From NCBI GenBank assembly GCA_049300095.1, contig JBAQYM010000131.1:5220-69219 (forward strand): a stretch of DNA of 64,000 nt. The letters are read 5' to 3'. Position numbers and translations under genes: made by a program. Source of the stretch: SbD1 sp049300095 (GTDB lineage: Bacteria; Desulfobacterota; Syntrophobacteria; Syntrophobacterales; Syntrophobacteraceae). The first letter of the stretch is position 1. Every line of letters begins with the position of its first letter. This document shows, in pieces, positions 63,962 to 64,000 of the stretch. The notes under the pieces are model-generated. The model ran no database searches, had not been told where the DNA came from, and was given only the letters and a program-made list of their open reading frames with translations.

Positions 63962-64000
63962 GCGCAACCCATCGCCTCAGGAGTGCCTGATGGGTTGCGC
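63962..64000. repeat. Palindrome at the window end
   Basis: GCGCAACCCATC mirrored by GATGGGTTGCGC, with an inner TCAGG/CCTGA stem. It reaches the last base, so the unit may be cut off. A common REP-like repeat type. Confidence 0.75.

Overview
This 64 kb window comes from a moderately GC-rich Gram-negative bacterium. It has lipoproteins with lipoboxes, an outer-membrane polysaccharide export protein and a PEP-CTERM/exosortase system. The gene types (PrsK, PrsT, the exosortase-linked ATPase, FemAB-like and AsnB-like proteins) and the many short palindromic intergenic repeats suggest an environmental deltaproteobacterium (Desulfobacterota-like), but no rRNA or tRNA is present to prove it.

Left part (1-19 kb): mostly single genes separated by repeat-rich spacers. 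These are a DUF1573 lipoprotein with an in-frame TGA at its conserved cysteine (candidate selenoprotein), a receiver-PAS-GAF histidine kinase, an M42 aminopeptidase, a lipoprotein SppA-type protease, a SulP transporter, two small secreted proteins and rfbB. Two paralogous PEP-CTERM proteins follow; between them lie a PilZ protein, an HDOD protein and a stand-alone degenerate GGDEF-like protein. A ribbon-helix-helix protein closes this part.

Middle and right part (19-55 kb): a large exopolysaccharide locus transcribed rightward. A good sigma70-type promoter at 19924-19952 precedes wza-like, wzz-like, ATPase, CpsD-like and initiating sugar transferase genes. Next come a diacetamido-uronic-acid set (oxidoreductase, N-acetyltransferase, aminotransferase, later a UDP-GlcNAc 2-epimerase), FemAB-like proteins, a deacetylase/DUF354 fusion, several glycosyltransferases, an AsnB-type amidotransferase, a methyltransferase, a beta-helix protein and an O-antigen ligase/polymerase. 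A compact FkbH-ACP-GNAT-VOC cassette is followed by an FdtA/FdtB-like amino-sugar set, a flippase and the exosortase.

Right end (55-64 kb, leftward): a third PEP-CTERM protein with a near-consensus sigma54 promoter, the histidine kinase PrsK, the TPR lipoprotein PrsT and rfbA.

Together the genes are expected to build dTDP-3-amino-3,6-dideoxyhexose and UDP-diacetamido-uronic-acid precursors, assemble and export a polysaccharide, and anchor or process PEP-CTERM proteins by exosortase. Sigma54 sites before two PEP-CTERM genes and one GGDEF-like gene suggest a shared regulon linked to PrsK. The partner regulator PrsR and EpsI are not seen in the window.
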